DNA of 64,000 nt from Lentibacillus persicus (lineage in GTDB: Bacteria; Bacillota; Bacilli; Bacillales; Amphibacillaceae). Position 1 is the stretch's first letter, and every line of letters starts with the position of its first letter. The notes below the pieces were generated by a model. The model did no database searches. It had not been told where the DNA came from and saw only the letters and a list, made by a program, of their open reading frames with translations. Of the stretch, positions 44,115 through 54,186 are shown piece by piece. The DNA lies in the NCBI RefSeq assembly GCF_900112705.1, contig NZ_FOMR01000013.1:26372-90371 (forward strand), in the 5' to 3' direction. Position numbers and translations under genes: made by a program.

Positions 44115-45549
44115 ATCAAAACGATTGCACCCTGCAGCTATCCTATTTAATTTAATCAAAACGGTACGCGAATTTTTGTTTGCGATTGTTTTAGGCTTTA
44201 TCACATTCCGGGACGAATCTCTTTTTTATTTTGGACTCATTATTGCAGTGCTGCTTGTAGTCTTTATTACCGCAAGCATTTTGAGTTGGTACCGTTATAC
44301 TTACCGGATCGAAGAGGAAGAATTGCGGATCGAGTATGGGGTGTTCATTCGGAAAAAACGGTTTATATCCAAAAATCGCATTCAATCGATTGATCTGACC
44401 TCCGGCGTGATTCACCGAATCTTTAAACTGACAAAGGTCCAGATTGAAACAGCCGGAACAGGTACGAGTGCTGAAGCATCACTCAGTGCTGTTAAGCTGG
44501 AAGAAGGCGAAGCATTGCGTGAAGAGTTAAAATCCAGCACTTTTTACTCACCAGACGATGAGGAAACAGCTGAGCAATCAGAGGAAACATTTCCATCTGC
44601 GAAAATCAGTTTTAAGCGGCTGTTTATTGCAGGCACCACCTCAGGAGGTGCCGGTGTGGTTCTGGCTTTGGCAGTGGCAGGCTTCTCTGAGTTAGAGCAG
44701 TTTATACCTGACCAGTACTTTGACAATACAATTGAATGGGTCATCGGACTCGGCGTGATTATTCTGATAGTAATGGGCGTCTTTCTGCTGCTTCTGCTTT
44801 GGCTGCTCGGAATCGCGGGAACGATGATTAAATATGGCAACTTCACTATTACAAAAAACCACGAGGAATTATTTATCACCCGCGGACTTTTGGAAAAGAA
44901 GCAAGTGACGATACCCTTGAAGCGAATCCAGGCGGTCGGCATACAGGAGAGTATTATCCGGCAACCGCTGGGATATGTGACGGTATTTGCGGAAATCGCC
45001 GGCGGTTCGATGGATAAGGGCGAGGATTTTTCGTCGATTCTCTTTCCCATCATGAAACGTAGCGAACTGGAAGGTTTTCTGGAAACCTTTCTGCCGGATT
45101 ATGCGGGGCTTCAGCACGAGCTGACACCTCTCCCAAAAAAAGCGCTCAAATATTATGTGCTGCGGGCTGCCGTGCCATTTTTGCTGCTAATTGCAGTTGT
45201 TGCAACCTTGATTCCGTCGTTTTTGTGGATTCCGATCGTATTGCTTATTGTCGGCGGCATTCTGCTGGGCTGGCTGCGGTACAAGGATGGCGGTTTTGCG
45301 ATTAATGGGAGACGCTTAACGCTTCGCTATCGGGTGTTAAGCCGGAATACAATTCTGTTGTATCAAAAACGCGTTCAGGCGTTTGAGAAAAAACAGCATA
45401 AAGTGCAAAGTCTGCAAAATCTCGCGACGGCCCATTTTTCGATTGTCGGTACAATGGGAGCTGGGAAACATTTCACAATCAAGGACCTCGAAGAATCAAA
45501 GACTGATGAATTATCAGACTGGTATTCGCGCAGAAAAGACGGCGAGTGA
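44098..45549 (+). CDS. ydbT: PH domain membrane protein YdbT
   Basis: A 483-residue protein with three PH-like domains. Hydrophobic regions lie at about 18-60, 180-245 and 355-395. EELRIEYGVFIRKKRFISKN and EELFITRGLLEKKQVTIPLK are paralogous PH starts. Forms an operon with ydbS by overlap. Alternative start at ATG 44107. Confidence 0.85.
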   Translation: MKMMFESKRLHPAAILFNLIKTVREFLFAIVLGFITFRDESLFYFGLIIAVLLVVFITASILSWYRYTYRIEEEELRIEYGVFIRKKRFISKNRIQSIDLTSGVIHRIFKLTKVQIETAGTGTSAEASLSAVKLEEGEALREELKSSTFYSPDDEETAEQSEETFPSAKISFKRLFIAGTTSGGAGVVLALAVAGFSELEQFIPDQYFDNTIEWVIGLGVIILIVMGVFLLLLLWLLGIAGTMIKYGNFTITKNHEELFITRGLLEKKQVTIPLKRIQAVGIQESIIRQPLGYVTVFAEIAGGSMDKGEDFSSILFPIMKRSELEGFLETFLPDYAGLQHELTPLPKKALKYYVLRAAVPFLLLIAVVATLIPSFLWIPIVLLIVGGILLGWLRYKDGGFAINGRRLTLRYRVLSRNTILLYQKRVQAFEKKQHKVQSLQNLATAHFSIVGTMGAGKHFTIKDLEESKTDELSDWYSRRKDGE

Positions 45550-45582
45550 AAAGGACTCGGCATGAATGCTGATGCAATAATC

Positions 45583-45620
45583 AGGAGTGCAAACCACCGC
45601 GATTTTCGCACTCCTCTTTA
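45583..45620 (+). terminator. Terminator of ydbST
   Basis: AGGAGTGC / GCACTCCT stem followed by CTTTA; weak T tract. Confidence 0.6.
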
Positions 45621-45681
45621 CTGGCAGTTTATATTAGAGGCTGACAAATGCCGACGCATTTAAATAGCGTGAGGGCAATTT

Positions 45682-46440
45682 TTAAAATATCCGGCCGAAC
45701 AAACCGAGAACAACCAGGATGCCGAGAAAAATCCACAGGCCATTTTTTAAAAGCTTTTTGTTCCGCTGCTTTTTTTGCCAGCGGTTTGGATCAAATCTAA
45801 CAGACCCGTCATCAACAACCTGATGTCTAATCCACGGGTTATAGGGCCGAATGTTTGTTAAAATAAGCGGTGATAACGCAAAGCCGCCGATAAACCCGAA
45901 AACATGGGCATAAGCATTCACACCTGGATTGACAAACGTCATGACCAGACCAATCACCAGGATGATGGTTATAATTTGTGCACTGGATTGATCGATAAGG
46001 TGCTTACGGAAAGCGACCATAAAAACATAAATGCCAAACAGACCGTAAATTGCCCCTGATGCACCAACATGTGCGTAAATGGAAGGGCCGAGCAATAGCG
46101 TTGCAATGTTTCCGGCAAGGCCTGCGCCAAGATATGCTGCTATGAATTTTACTTTGCCGAGCATCTGTTCAAGCGCCGGACCGAAGAGGACAAGCGCAAA
46201 TGAATTAAATAATACATGCATGAGATCGACATGAAGAAAAATAGATGTCAATAAGCGCCAGTATTCTCCCTGACTGATATAAAAGTTGACACCCCTTCCC
46301 CAGTTTTCGATCATCGTACCGAGCGGGGTCTGTAAAAAGCCGGTCAGAAGCCACAGCGCTAATTGGATAATAATTATCCAGAAAACAACCGGGTAAAGCT
46401 GCTTGAACTCCTTAATGCTGCGCTCGTTTCGTATAAACAT
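45682..46440 (-). CDS. Rhomboid family intramembrane protease
   Basis: A 252-residue protein with six or seven spans. The catalytic Ser is in GASGAIYGLFGIYVF and the catalytic His in AYAHVFGFIGGFAL; HVLFNSFALVLFG carries the conserved Asn and His of the first helix. It corresponds to ydcA beside acpS in B. subtilis. It cleaves membrane-spanning substrates. Confidence 0.9.
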   Translation of the reverse strand: MFIRNERSIKEFKQLYPVVFWIIIIQLALWLLTGFLQTPLGTMIENWGRGVNFYISQGEYWRLLTSIFLHVDLMHVLFNSFALVLFGPALEQMLGKVKFIAAYLGAGLAGNIATLLLGPSIYAHVGASGAIYGLFGIYVFMVAFRKHLIDQSSAQIITIILVIGLVMTFVNPGVNAYAHVFGFIGGFALSPLILTNIRPYNPWIRHQVVDDGSVRFDPNRWQKKQRNKKLLKNGLWIFLGILVVLGLFGRIF

Positions 46441-46613
46441 TCAGACCCTCCTTTTATAGTAGCTAATTTAACATTATTCATAAAAAAACGATACTGCGAA
46501 TCACAGCAGTTTTATTTCAGTCGGCGAGCGGGTACTATTATTTTAAAGTATGACCATTATGATCTGACTAGTCTAATCATATACAATTTCCCGGAGAGAG
46601 GAAAGCGATTTTC

Positions 46614-46976
46614 ATGATAAAAGGTATTGGGATCGATATAATTGAACTAAGCCGGATTCTTGAAAGCATTCAAAAAAGCAACCGATTGGCCGGAAGAATT
46701 TTAACTGAACCGGAAATAACGGCTTACGATTCGCTCAAGAGCGACCGGCGCAAAGCTGAATACCTGGCTGGACGGTTTGCTGCTAAAGAAGCATTTTCAA
46801 AAGCGGCGGGCAGTGGAATTGGAAAGACAAGTTTCAAAAACATTCGGGTTACAACCGATGAAAACGGGGCACCAAAGATGCGTGTCGACGGATATGAAGA
46901 CTTACATATATTTATATCAATTACGCACAGCAGAGATTATGCAGCGGCACAAGTCGTTTTGGAAGAAAAGACCTGA
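46614..46976 (+). CDS. acpS: Holo-acyl-carrier-protein synthase AcpS
   Basis: A 120-residue enzyme. GIDIIELSRI at the start holds the catalytic Asp, LAGRFAAKEAFSKAAGSGIG is the second motif, and ISITHSRDYAAA the C-terminal motif. It transfers 4'-phosphopantetheine to apo-ACP for fatty acid synthesis. Confidence 0.93.
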   Translation: MIKGIGIDIIELSRILESIQKSNRLAGRILTEPEITAYDSLKSDRRKAEYLAGRFAAKEAFSKAAGSGIGKTSFKNIRVTTDENGAPKMRVDGYEDLHIFISITHSRDYAAAQVVLEEKT

Positions 46977-47040
46977 TGTGTAACTCTGCATAAATGGATA
47001 GGTTGTCTCATATATTCTAGTGCGGGCAGGAGGGAAATGT

Positions 47041-48558
47041 GTGAAGGTTGTCACCGCGGAAGAAATGTACGATATGGATCATAGAACCATTCAGGAGATA
47101 GGGATTGATGGAAAGCTGTTGATGGAAAATGCCGGACGGGCGATGGCCGAACAGATCGCATCGGTCAGCGATAAAATGGCGTGTATTCGGGTTTTTGCCG
47201 GGGGCGGAAACAACGGCGGTGATGGATTCGTCATTGCCAGAGTCCTGCTTGAATTAGGGGTAAGAGTCTCTGTGGTGCAGGTTGTGCCCGACGAAAAGAT
47301 AAAGGGCGATGCGCTTTTTCATAAAAATTTACTGATCAGGTGCGGCGGCGACGTTGAAGTTTTAATGGAAAGTGCGCCCATTCAAGCGATTGCAAGAAAA
47401 ACAGATATAATCGTTGATGCGATGCTGGGAATTGGTGTGTCAGGTGTGCTGCGTGAACCGCTCGCTCAGATTGTCAAAGCTGTTAATGAAACAGATGCAT
47501 ATGTCATCGCCGTTGATATTCCTTCTGGGCTCCCGGCAAATGAAGAAAGCGATGATTTTCAAGCGGTACAAGCCGATGAAACGATCATTGCTGGTTATCC
47601 CAAGGTGAGTGCATTTCTTGAAAAGACTGCACCTTACTATGGAAACTGGAACACAGTGTCTTTCGGTCTCCCGCGGACCATTACAGCGGAGCATTCGCAC
47701 CGGCAAGTCTGGACACCGGAAATGTTTCAGAAGACGATGCCCGAGCGAAAGCCAAATGCCCATAAAGGTAATCACGGCCGGGGGCTGGTTATAGGCGGCA
47801 ATTCGGAAATGCCTGGATCGATGGCAATGACCGTAAGTGCTGCGCTAAGAACAGGTGCCGGTCTCGTAACAGCTGCCACAGTGAAAGAGGTTATTCCGAC
47901 TATTGCAGCGCATTGTGCAGAAGCCACATATCTCGCGCTGAATGATACGGACGGTTATGCGGATGGTTCCAGTGCAATACCTTTTGAAAATTTTGATGCA
48001 GCGGTGCTGGGTATGGGACTCGGACGCCGACCGGAAGCTGCAAAAATTGTGCAGCAAGCTATCAAAACGCGGTTGCCTCTAATTATTGATGCAGATGGTC
48101 TCTTTCATTTAAAAGGAATGCTTCAGCACGTAAAACAGCGTGAAGAGCCTGTTGTCCTCACACCCCACCCGGGTGAGATGGCCATGCTTTTGGACATTGG
48201 CGTGCCCGAGCTTCTGAAGTCGCCTTTTTCTTATAGCAAACGATTTGCTGAAGAATATCATGTTTACGTTGTCCTTAAAGGCAGGTTTACGATTGTGACA
48301 ACACCTGAAGGCAACCAGACAGTCAGTGACGCCGGCAATTCAGGACTTGCGAAAGGCGGTACGGGGGATGTTTTGTCAGGTGTTACGCTCGCCATGATAA
48401 TGCAGAAACAGCCAATCCCGGAGGCGTTAAACAATGCCTGCTTTGTTCATGGCAAGTCTGCAGAGCTTCTCACGAAAGAGACACATTCGGTCTATGATTT
48501 GATGGCAACTGATGTGATTAAAGGTATCAAAAAGGTCTATCGTACATTTCAGGCGTAA
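47041..48558 (+). CDS. nnr: Bifunctional NAD(P)H-hydrate repair enzyme
   Basis: GTG 47041 after AGGAGGGAAATGT gives 505 residues. The N-terminal epimerase (about 1-215) has LMENAGRAMAEQI and GGGNNGGDGFV. The C-terminal ADP/ATP-dependent dehydratase (about 225-500) has PNAHKGNHGRGLVIGG, LTPHPGEMA and SGLAKGGTGDVLSGV. It repairs damaged NADH and NADPH hydrates. The two activities are fused, as in E. coli YjeF/Nnr. Confidence 0.92.
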   Translation: MKVVTAEEMYDMDHRTIQEIGIDGKLLMENAGRAMAEQIASVSDKMACIRVFAGGGNNGGDGFVIARVLLELGVRVSVVQVVPDEKIKGDALFHKNLLIRCGGDVEVLMESAPIQAIARKTDIIVDAMLGIGVSGVLREPLAQIVKAVNETDAYVIAVDIPSGLPANEESDDFQAVQADETIIAGYPKVSAFLEKTAPYYGNWNTVSFGLPRTITAEHSHRQVWTPEMFQKTMPERKPNAHKGNHGRGLVIGGNSEMPGSMAMTVSAALRTGAGLVTAATVKEVIPTIAAHCAEATYLALNDTDGYADGSSAIPFENFDAAVLGMGLGRRPEAAKIVQQAIKTRLPLIIDADGLFHLKGMLQHVKQREEPVVLTPHPGEMAMLLDIGVPELLKSPFSYSKRFAEEYHVYVVLKGRFTIVTTPEGNQTVSDAGNSGLAKGGTGDVLSGVTLAMIMQKQPIPEALNNACFVHGKSAELLTKETHSVYDLMATDVIKGIKKVYRTFQA

Positions 48559-48642
48559 ACGTGACAATGAACTTTCCCTTCGTCAAAAACCTCAGCATGA
48601 ACGCTCGCAAAATGTGTGAAATGCGACAAGGGAGACATGTCC

Positions 48643-49665
48643 ATGAAGAAAAAGTTAGGCTTGTTGTTTTTCATCGTCCTCAGCATCGTTTTTGTGATTT
48701 CTGCATGTGGTGAGCAGTCACAGGAAGACGTGGCAGGCAAGCTGGAATCAAAACTCGAATCCATGAAGGGTTATAAAGCCAATGCTGAAATGACGATGAA
48801 TACGGGACAGGAAGACCAGACTTACCAGATTAATATTTGGCATAAGAAACAGGACCTGTACCGCGTGGAGTTGAGCAATGACCAGGATGAAAAGGGAAGA
48901 CAAATCATCCTTAAGAATGAAGATGGCGTGTTTGTACTGTCACCGGATTTGAATAAAAGTTTCAAATTCCAGAAAGAATGGCCGGAAAACGGCAGCCAGC
49001 CATATCTGTATCAATCGCTTGTCAATGATATATTAAAGGACACGGAAGCTGAGTTTGAGATAGGCGAGAACCACTACGTTTTCGAGACAAAAACGAATTA
49101 TCAAAGCAACAATAATCTGCCGTACCAAGAAGTTTATTTTGATAAAAAAGATTACACACCGGTTATGGTAAAAGTTCTTGATAAAGACCGGAATGCATTA
49201 GTAGAAGTGAAATTCTCTGAATTTAATACGGACCCCGATTTTGAAGATGATGATTTTACAATGGATAAAAACATGCCAGATAAGGAATCTGATGCAACGG
49301 TTTCCAGTGAGGGCGGAAATGAAGATGAGCCGTTTACCATCGTTTATCCGCAAGACGCGAAAGGCTCAGAACTAACGGAAGAGACACAGGTTGAGACAGA
49401 AAAAGGCCAGCGGGTCATTATGACTTTTGCGGGTGAAAAGAACTTTACGCTGGTTGAAGAAAAACAGGATGTTGCACCTGCCATGACTTCAGCGGAAAAA
49501 GTTGATGGCGAGATTGTAAATTTGGGTCATTCGATTGGCGCATTATCCGGGAATACAATTGAGTGGACCAATAATGGCATGAGTTTTGTTCTGGCAAGCG
49601 ATGAATTGACGAGAGAAGAATTGATTGAAGTTGCACAATCTGTACAGGGTAAAGAAGCGAAATAA
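48643..49665 (+). CDS. ydcC: LolA-like outer-surface lipoprotein (YdcC)
   Basis: ATG 48643, 340 residues. A lipoprotein signal ends FVISACGEQ. The LolA-like half-barrel follows (YKANAEMTMNTG, RQIILKNEDGVFVL, YEVYFDKKDYTPVMVKV-like strands). ydcC sits between acpS/nnr and alr in B. subtilis and is sporulation-linked there. Probably membrane-tethered outside the cell. Confidence 0.85.
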   Translation: MKKKLGLLFFIVLSIVFVISACGEQSQEDVAGKLESKLESMKGYKANAEMTMNTGQEDQTYQINIWHKKQDLYRVELSNDQDEKGRQIILKNEDGVFVLSPDLNKSFKFQKEWPENGSQPYLYQSLVNDILKDTEAEFEIGENHYVFETKTNYQSNNNLPYQEVYFDKKDYTPVMVKVLDKDRNALVEVKFSEFNTDPDFEDDDFTMDKNMPDKESDATVSSEGGNEDEPFTIVYPQDAKGSELTEETQVETEKGQRVIMTFAGEKNFTLVEEKQDVAPAMTSAEKVDGEIVNLGHSIGALSGNTIEWTNNGMSFVLASDELTREELIEVAQSVQGKEAK

Positions 49666-49675
49666 TGGTATGTGC

Positions 49676-49711
49676 AAGCAGACTCAACAGAGAGGGGGTC
49701 TGCTTTTTATT
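49676..49711 (+). terminator. Terminator of ydcC
   Basis: AAGCAGAC / GTCTGCTT stem followed by TTTATTTTTAG. Confidence 0.85.
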
Positions 49712-49763
49712 TTTAGTTATTTCCGATAAAATGAACTGAGATGTGAAGAAGAGGTGATTGGTT

Positions 49764-50885
49764 ATGAGCAGACAAATTTATCGTAGCACATGGGCAGAAG
49801 TTGATTTGAATGCAATCGGATATAATATCAGCGAAATGAGAAAGCGCCTCCCTGATCACTGTGAGGTTGTTGGGGTGGTTAAGGCTGATGGTTATGGCCA
49901 TGGCGCACCAGCTGTTGCCGAAAAAGCACTTGAGGCCGGCGCGGCGATGCTGGCAGTTGCTTTGCTGGAAGAAGCGCTTGTTTTGCGTGAGGCACGGATC
50001 ACGGCGCCGATATTGGTGTTCGGGCGAGTCGCACCACAGGATGTTCCGGTTGCTGCAAGTCAAAATATTATTCTGACCTGTTTTCAGAAGGAATGGGTTC
50101 ATGAAGTCAACCAATTGAATCTTCCTTACCCTGTTGATGTACATATGAAGTGGGACACCGGGATGGGGAGAGTTGGGCTCAGGACAAAAGAAGAACTCGC
50201 TGAACTCACGGAAGAGCTTCGTAATAGTAAACGTATTAACCTGACAGGTGTATATACACACTTCGCAACAGCGGATGACGCTGGATTTGAATACTTTAAA
50301 ATGCAAAATAACCGCTTTGATTATTTGTTGCAGTTCTTTAAATCGATCTGGCATAAACCGGTTGATGTTCATATTGGTAATAGTGCTGCTTCAATACGGT
50401 TTCCTGAACGGATGTATGATCACATGCGTTTCGGCGTGTCGATGTACGGTTTGTACCCATCCGATGCTGTCAAAGCGGAACGCGATATTGAACTGCAACC
50501 GGCTTTTTCACTCCATAGCAGACTGGCGCATGTCAAGCGACTCGCCCCGGGCGAATCGATTAGTTATGGTGCGACTTATACGACCGACGAGGAGACGTAT
50601 ATCGGGACAATACCGATTGGCTATGCGGATGGGTGGATTCGAAAACTCCAGGGCGCCGATGTGCTGGTTGATGGAAAAAGGATGCCGATTGTCGGGAGGA
50701 TAACGATGGACCAGACAATGATCAAGCTGGATCAGGCTTATCCTGTGGGCACGCAGGTCACGCTGATTGGAAAACAGGGCGATCAGGAAATCGAGGTTGA
50801 CGAAATCGCGGAGAAACTGGAGACTATCAACTACGAAATACCTTGTATGATATCCGAACGTGTGCCAAGAAAGTATAAATCTTAA
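49764..50885 (+). CDS. alr: Alanine racemase
   Basis: ATG 49764, 373 residues. The PLP lysine is in VVKADGYGHGA and the second catalytic base (Tyr) in SYGATYTTDEETYIGTIP. MKWDTGMGRVGL and THFATADD are conserved barrel motifs. It makes D-alanine for peptidoglycan. Lies between ydcC and ndoAI as in B. subtilis, but separated from ndoAI by a mobile-looking element. Confidence 0.96.
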   Translation: MSRQIYRSTWAEVDLNAIGYNISEMRKRLPDHCEVVGVVKADGYGHGAPAVAEKALEAGAAMLAVALLEEALVLREARITAPILVFGRVAPQDVPVAASQNIILTCFQKEWVHEVNQLNLPYPVDVHMKWDTGMGRVGLRTKEELAELTEELRNSKRINLTGVYTHFATADDAGFEYFKMQNNRFDYLLQFFKSIWHKPVDVHIGNSAASIRFPERMYDHMRFGVSMYGLYPSDAVKAERDIELQPAFSLHSRLAHVKRLAPGESISYGATYTTDEETYIGTIPIGYADGWIRKLQGADVLVDGKRMPIVGRITMDQTMIKLDQAYPVGTQVTLIGKQGDQEIEVDEIAEKLETINYEIPCMISERVPRKYKS

Positions 50886-51012
50886 TTTGGCTTATTCAAA
50901 TTTTAATGGCATAAAATGTCTGTGGTGCAATAATATAAATAACAGGAGCCCATTTAACCTGAGAGGATTAAACAGAGAACACTTTTTTATATTCTCTGGT
51001 GCGGAGTTGATG

Positions 51013-51336
51013 TAAGCTGCGAGGTAGTGACAGCATTGATTTCCGCTGCGGGCAGTCGCTTTCCGCGGGCAACGCTTCAGCTTCCTCGGAAGCAAAAACC
51101 GCTTCCTGCGGGATCTTCAGCCGTTGCTTTCCCGCAGGAGTCGACTGCCCTCCGCTCCAATCAATCGACATGTCAGCGGAGGAAATACACGCCGACTCCT
51201 GCGGGAGCATAGGCATAGGTGAGACTTCGCGTGCGATAGCACGAGAAGGCTCACCAGCCGCCCGCGGAAAGCGGCGTGTATTTCCGAAGCGGTGGACGAC
51301 GCACCAACTCAAATTTTAAAGTTAGTTCGCAGTTTA
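51013..51336. repeat. Composite MITE-like element
   Basis: Ends TAAGCTGCGAGGTAG (51013-51027) and TTAGTTCGCAGTTTA (51322-51336) are related to those at 21063 and 21502. It contains two nested modules: CTTTCCGCGGGCAACGCT to GGAGTCGACTGCCC (about 51056-51150) and then the core shared with 12230-12410 (GGAGGAAATACACGCC, GGCATAGGTGAGAC, CCGCCCGCGGAAAGCG). The 660-base alr-ndoAI gap holds no gene. Confidence 0.8.
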
Positions 51337-51465
51337 TGGATTTTGTGTATTTATTAACATTTCTCAGATAAACAGTTGGATGGAATTTTTCGTATAAAAT
51401 GTGCTGGATCAGTGAATCATGGGAGTTAAAGAGTCTCCTGCTTGTATTTTTTATTAAAATAGCCT

Positions 51466-51494
51466 TTGCAAACCATGTCATACAATGGTATCAT
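51466..51494 (+). promoter_or_regulatory. Promoter of ndoAI-ndoA
   Basis: TTGCAA (51466-51471), 17-bp spacer, TATCAT (51489-51494). Confidence 0.65.
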
Positions 51495-51545
51495 TAAAAA
51501 AGAATTCGATAATGATCGTTTACAAGTTGTCGGAGGTGCATGGTT

Positions 51546-51833
51546 TTGTCAGAAAGCTCACAAGAAATTTCAGTACGCTTACCAAAGAACCTGCTAAATG
51601 AGGTGGATGGACTAATGAAATATGAAAACAGTAATCTGAGTGATTTCATATGTCAAGCAACACGAAATTATCTGGAACACAAAAAAGAAGAGCACGTCCA
51701 GCAGTTTCGTGAATCAATGCAGCAAGGCTACATGGAAATGGCTAACATTAATCTCACCATCGCTTCAGAAGCTTTTCAGGCCGAGGAAGAAGCTGAGAAA
51801 AACAACTTACAGCGCACAGTGATCGGGGTGTAG
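51546..51833 (+). CDS. ndoAI: Antitoxin NdoAI (MazE-type, EndoAI)
   Basis: TTG 51546 is chosen because GGAGGTGC lies eight bases upstream and the product then begins MSESS, as in B. subtilis EndoAI; 95 residues. The ribbon-helix-helix start [17 protein letters not shown] binds DNA and the C-terminal part ([17 protein letters not shown]) binds the toxin. The pair is autoregulated. Confidence 0.9.
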   Translation: MSESSQEISVRLPKNLLNEVDGLMKYENSNLSDFICQATRNYLEHKKEEHVQQFRESMQQGYMEMANINLTIASEAFQAEEEAEKNNLQRTVIGV

Positions 51834-51838
51834 GGCGT

Positions 51839-52198
51839 TTGATCGTGCAAAGAGGCGAAGTCTATTTCGCCGACTTATCCCCTGTAGTGGGATCAGAACA
51901 GGGAGGCATACGCCCCGTATTGATCCTGCAAAATGATATCGGAAACCGATTCAGCCCAACAGTTATTGTTGCTGCTATAACTGCTCAGATTCAGAAGGCC
52001 AAACTCCCGACACATGTGGAGATCAATGCGAAACGGTATGGATTTGACCGTAATTCGGTTATATTGCTGGAACAAATCAGAACGCTGGATAAGCAGCGGT
52101 TGACCGATAAAATAACAAAGCTTGATCATCATATGATGAAAAAGATTGATAAAGCTTTAGAAATCAGTCTTGGACTGAAAGAAATGTATGATCAATAG
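51839..52198 (+). CDS. ndoA: Endoribonuclease toxin NdoA (MazF, EndoA)
   Basis: TTG 51839, 119 residues. [37 protein letters not shown] and [19 protein letters not shown] are near-identical to EndoA. It cleaves mRNA at UACAU-type sites when the antitoxin is lost. Starts five bases after ndoAI. Confidence 0.96.
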   Translation: MIVQRGEVYFADLSPVVGSEQGGIRPVLILQNDIGNRFSPTVIVAAITAQIQKAKLPTHVEINAKRYGFDRNSVILLEQIRTLDKQRLTDKITKLDHHMMKKIDKALEISLGLKEMYDQ

Positions 52199-52204
52199 GT
52201 GATG

Positions 52205-52238
52205 CCCCCTTTCTATACAAAAAAAGGGGTTTTTTTAT
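52205..52238 (+). terminator. Terminator of ndoA
   Basis: CCCCTTT / AAAGGGG stem followed by seven T residues. Confidence 0.9.
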
Positions 52239-52395
52239 TTCCCCTCACTTGTGTTTAGGCAAACATTATACTAACTTCATCTTAATCTATAACGAATAAT
52301 CGAAATTTGTATGGTTTTGTGATAAAATGTTCCTAAGTATTGTAAAATATAAATTTAAATAATATAAAACAATAGGGAGAAATCAGGAGGAGAAT

Positions 52396-53268
52396 ATGGA
52401 CAGTAAGTTTAAACAAATTGTGCTTGATAACAGTGATATAATTGTTCAAAAATGGCTCGACGAAATTGATACACTGAAAACTTCCAACTATTCATCCAGT
52501 ATAACAGAAGAATTGCTGGAGAGTACGAATCGGGAATTTGTTAATATTATTTTCAGCAGTATCAAAAATGAAGGCGACACTAAGCAATTAAAAGAGTTCT
52601 CCGAAAAACTGATTAATCTTGGATGGCAGTTAAGCTACATAACAGACGGGCTTCAAGTCTTCCGACGTGTCACGATTAATTTTATTCTTGAGCAATCCGA
52701 CCAAATCGACACCGAATACATTTCTGAACTGCTCCAAAGTGTCGATAAATGGGTTGAGCCGGTTATCAGACAGCTTGTAAATGAGTATTCGGGAAATTGG
52801 GAAAATATTATTTCCCTGCAGCAGATGGCACTGCAGGAATTGTCTGCTCCTCTTATCCCGGTAATGGATAACATTACAGTGATGCCGCTGGTTGGCACCG
52901 TTGATACAGAGCGGGCTAAATTGATTATGGAGAATTTGCTCGATGGAACCATCAAACATAATTCGGAAGTTGTTTTGATCGATATTACGGGTGTTCCTGT
53001 TGTCGATACGATGGTCGCTCATCATATTATCCAGGCGGCTGACGCCGTTCGGCTGGTGGGTGCCACATGCATTCTGGTAGGTATCCGACCGGAAATTGCG
53101 CAGACAATCGTGAACCTTGGCATTGATTTAAGTAAGTTCCCTACGAAAAGCTCGCTCAGAAAAGGGTTTATCAAAGCACTTGAATTAACAAATCGCCAAA
53201 TTGTAGACTTGCATCCAAAAGAAAATATTATAGAAAAAATAATTGATCCTCTTGGAGGCGAGAGTTAG
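52396..53268 (+). CDS. rsbRA: Stressosome scaffold RsbR (RsbRA-like)
   Basis: A 290-residue protein. The N-terminal non-heme globin domain (about 1-140) precedes the STAS domain with [12 protein letters not shown] and [16 protein letters not shown], which hold the two phosphorylated Thr positions of RsbRA. It forms the stressosome with RsbS and holds RsbT. Promoter not fixed, but GGAGGAG precedes ATG. Confidence 0.92.
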   Translation: MDSKFKQIVLDNSDIIVQKWLDEIDTLKTSNYSSSITEELLESTNREFVNIIFSSIKNEGDTKQLKEFSEKLINLGWQLSYITDGLQVFRRVTINFILEQSDQIDTEYISELLQSVDKWVEPVIRQLVNEYSGNWENIISLQQMALQELSAPLIPVMDNITVMPLVGTVDTERAKLIMENLLDGTIKHNSEVVLIDITGVPVVDTMVAHHIIQAADAVRLVGATCILVGIRPEIAQTIVNLGIDLSKFPTKSSLRKGFIKALELTNRQIVDLHPKENIIEKIIDPLGGES

Positions 53269-53269
53269 A

Positions 53270-53626
53270 ATGCGAATACCTATTTTAAAATTACATGATT
53301 ACTTGCTGATTTCGATTCAAACAGAAATAGACGATAATACGGCGATTCAATTTCAAGAAGATTTACTTGATAAAATTCATACAACGGGTTCGACCGGTGT
53401 TGTAATAGACTTAACGTCCGTTGAAATAATCGATTCTTTTATAGCAAAAGTGCTGGGCGACGTTGTATCAATGTCCGACCTGATGGGAGCTAAAGTTGTA
53501 TTAACCGGAATTCAGCCTGCGGTTGCCGTCACGTTAATTGATTTAGGGGTGCACTTAAAAAATGTTCCAACCGCATTAGATTTAGAACAAGGACTGTTAA
53601 AGTTACACAGGGAATTGGGGGAATGA
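53270..53626 (+). CDS. rsbS: Stressosome protein RsbS
   Basis: ATG 53270, 118 residues. A STAS domain with [20 protein letters not shown], where the Ser of DSF is the RsbT phosphorylation site. [20 protein letters not shown] matches RsbS. Starts one base after rsbRA; its stop overlaps rsbT (ATGA). Confidence 0.95.
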   Translation: MRIPILKLHDYLLISIQTEIDDNTAIQFQEDLLDKIHTTGSTGVVIDLTSVEIIDSFIAKVLGDVVSMSDLMGAKVVLTGIQPAVAVTLIDLGVHLKNVPTALDLEQGLLKLHRELGE

Positions 53627-54030
53627 GTATGGAACCTCAATCCTGTGTGAAAATTAAACAAGAATGGGATATTGTAAAAGCTCGTCAGCTCGGCAGAGAT
53701 ATAGCCCGTGAAGTGGGGTTCGGAACAGTTGACCAAGCACGGATCGCCACTACGATATCAGAGCTTGCCCGTAATATATACTTATACGCTGAAGACGGCG
53801 AAATATGCTTTGAGGTCTCCGAGGAGAGCGGGCATAAAGGAATTCTTATCAGTTCGGTGGATACCGGCCCCGGTATCGAAAACCTCAGTCAGGTTATGGA
53901 GGACGGGTATTCAACCTCCGGTGGCCTTGGCGCAGGGCTTCCCGGGGTGAAGCGCCTCGTTGATAAATTTGACATCGAATCAGAGACTGGAAAGGGTACT
54001 CAAATTCAGGCTGTTAAATGGTTGAGGTGA
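53623..54030 (+). CDS. rsbT: Serine/threonine kinase RsbT
   Basis: A 135-residue GHKL-type kinase. [21 protein letters not shown] and the N-box [13 protein letters not shown], then [20 protein letters not shown] and [12 protein letters not shown]. It phosphorylates RsbR and RsbS and activates the RsbU phosphatase. Start overlaps rsbS. Confidence 0.95.
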   Translation: MSMEPQSCVKIKQEWDIVKARQLGRDIAREVGFGTVDQARIATTISELARNIYLYAEDGEICFEVSEESGHKGILISSVDTGPGIENLSQVMEDGYSTSGGLGAGLPGVKRLVDKFDIESETGKGTQIQAVKWLR

Positions 54031-54186
54031 AATTTATAATAAAAAGGGGAACGTGAGTTGGGGACCCTCTCCGTTCTCATTATTAATATACCGGGGAAGA
54101 CTCGTTGGCGGGGGACATGGTGTCTTCTTTGAACTTATAAATAAAGTCAATCTTACTGAATGAAGTTAATTTAAGGGGGGGAACGA
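54031..54186 (+). promoter_or_regulatory. 156-base gap with two hairpins between rsbT and rsbU
   Basis: Two weak inverted repeats: GAACG...CGTTC near 54050-54080 and GAAGAC...GTCTTC near 54097-54131 followed by TTTG. Genes on either side are tightly packed, so this gap is unusual and may contain an attenuator or processing site. Confidence 0.4.
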
